Shown here piece by piece: positions 63,796-64,000 of a DNA stretch of 64,000 bases (its first letter is position 1; every line of letters starts with the position of its first letter). The stretch covers positions 186,001-250,000 of the forward strand of contig CAVZAA010000007.1 in NCBI GenBank assembly GCA_963773105.1. The letters run 5' to 3'. The position numbers were made by a program, and so were the translations under genes. The notes beneath the pieces are model-generated. The model ran no database searches. It saw only the letters and a program-made list of their open reading frames with translations, and was not told where the DNA came from. Origin of the DNA: Trebonia sp963773105. GTDB taxonomy: Bacteria; Actinomycetota; Actinomycetes; Streptosporangiales; Streptosporangiaceae.

Positions 63796-63800
63796 CAATA

Positions 63801-63935
63801 GCCCGGCAACCGCGTCCAGCAGCTCCGCGTGGCCGACCGGGTAGGCACGTCCACGCCGCACGCCAGCACCGCCACCGTCACCCCATCCGCGCCGATCACG
63901 CCCCGGTGCGCCGAGGCGTCCACGCCGAACGCGCC
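63801..63935 (-). pseudogene. dprA: dprA (DNA-processing protein A) fragment, frameshifted
   Basis: Read on the minus strand: GAFGVDASAHRGVIGADG then VTVAVLACGVDV, a one-base slip, then YPVGHAELLDAVAG, the Rossmann core of DprA/Smf, the RecA loader in natural transformation. It ends exactly where the element begins. Upstream of GAFG (63936-64000) the match is lost, while the plus strand there reads LRETIVVIRELRQAGCP, so the fragment may be short on both sides. Confidence 0.75.
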
Positions 63936-64000
63936 CGGCCGCGGGTGCCTGCGGGAGACCATCGTCGTTATCCGTGAGCTGCGCCAGGCTGGGTGCCCTT

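Larger units (their letters stand above)
50340..63800. mobile_element. Integrated element of about 13.5 kb with serine integrase, resolvase and XRE-ImmA gene
   Basis: Bounded by a broken DUF222 gene on the left and a dprA fragment on the right. It encodes a large serine recombinase at the left end reading inward, a small serine resolvase, many short zinc-ribbon or orphan genes on one strand, and an XRE-ImmA protein at the right end. No capsid, portal, terminase or conjugation gene was recognised, so it looks like a satellite-type or degraded integrative element. Confidence 0.7.

Overview
High-GC actinobacterial chromosome, probably a filamentous actinomycete near Streptosporangiales or Streptomycetales. 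The evidence is uniform high GC, many GTG starts, ATGA/GTGA overlaps, and actinobacteria-specific families (DUF3117, DUF3107, DUF6758, AdnA/AdnB, MoeZ, DUF222). About 50 kb of ordinary chromosome is followed by about 13.5 kb of a mobile element.

Layout. 0-2.1 kb: end of a PAS-GGDEF-EAL cyclic-di-GMP protein. 2.1-8.1 kb: branched-chain amino acid operon ilvB-ilvN-ilvC-leuB-ilvE, preceded by an Ile-Leu-Val-Leu leader peptide and attenuator hairpin. 8.1-9.6 kb: a hairpin-rich non-coding stretch, tmRNA (ssrA) and a small HNH endonuclease. 9.7-14.5 kb: two tandem DUF4190 membrane proteins and a 1288-residue DUF4011 helicase-nuclease. 14.8-19.8 kb: DUF3117, O-methyltransferase, sigE, zinc anti-sigma factor, RseB-like protein, tatB and mrp, an order resembling Mycobacterium Rv1211-Rv1229c. 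20-24.5 kb: secreted phosphoesterase and efeB/efeO (no efeU seen). 24.7-30.3 kb: CitE-like lyase, DUF6758, PHP phosphatase, MarC, MBL hydrolase, RecB-like nuclease and alpha/beta hydrolase. 30.3-49 kb: DEAD-box helicase, DUF3107, TetR, small acidic protein, Ku, alpha/beta hydrolase, moeZ, manA, methyltransferase, mycosin-like protease, alkyltransferase-like protein, AdnA, MBL hydrolase and AdnB. This resembles the Mycobacterium Rv3201c-Rv3211 neighbourhood and is rich in DNA-repair functions. The AdnA-like and AdnB-like genes each carry a PafBC-type DNA-damage promoter motif directly before their start codons.

49.3-64 kb: a DUF222/HNH gene is broken off at about 50340, and the DNA switches to an element with a large serine integrase, many small hypothetical and zinc-ribbon genes, a serine resolvase, an iteron/palindrome regulatory block, tandem Phd/YefM-like ORFs, a 24-bp-arm perfect palindrome, and an XRE-ImmA/IrrE gene. 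It ends at about 63800 in a dprA fragment, not in the rest of the DUF222 gene. The short string AGCCCGG sits at both junctions.

Caveat. Many genes, a few in the chromosome and most of those in the element, appear frameshifted by single-base indels (ilvB N-terminus, adnA, DUF222, XRE-ImmA, dprA and about eight small element genes). I cannot tell sequencing error from real decay. No tRNA, rRNA, CRISPR array or insertion sequence was recognised.
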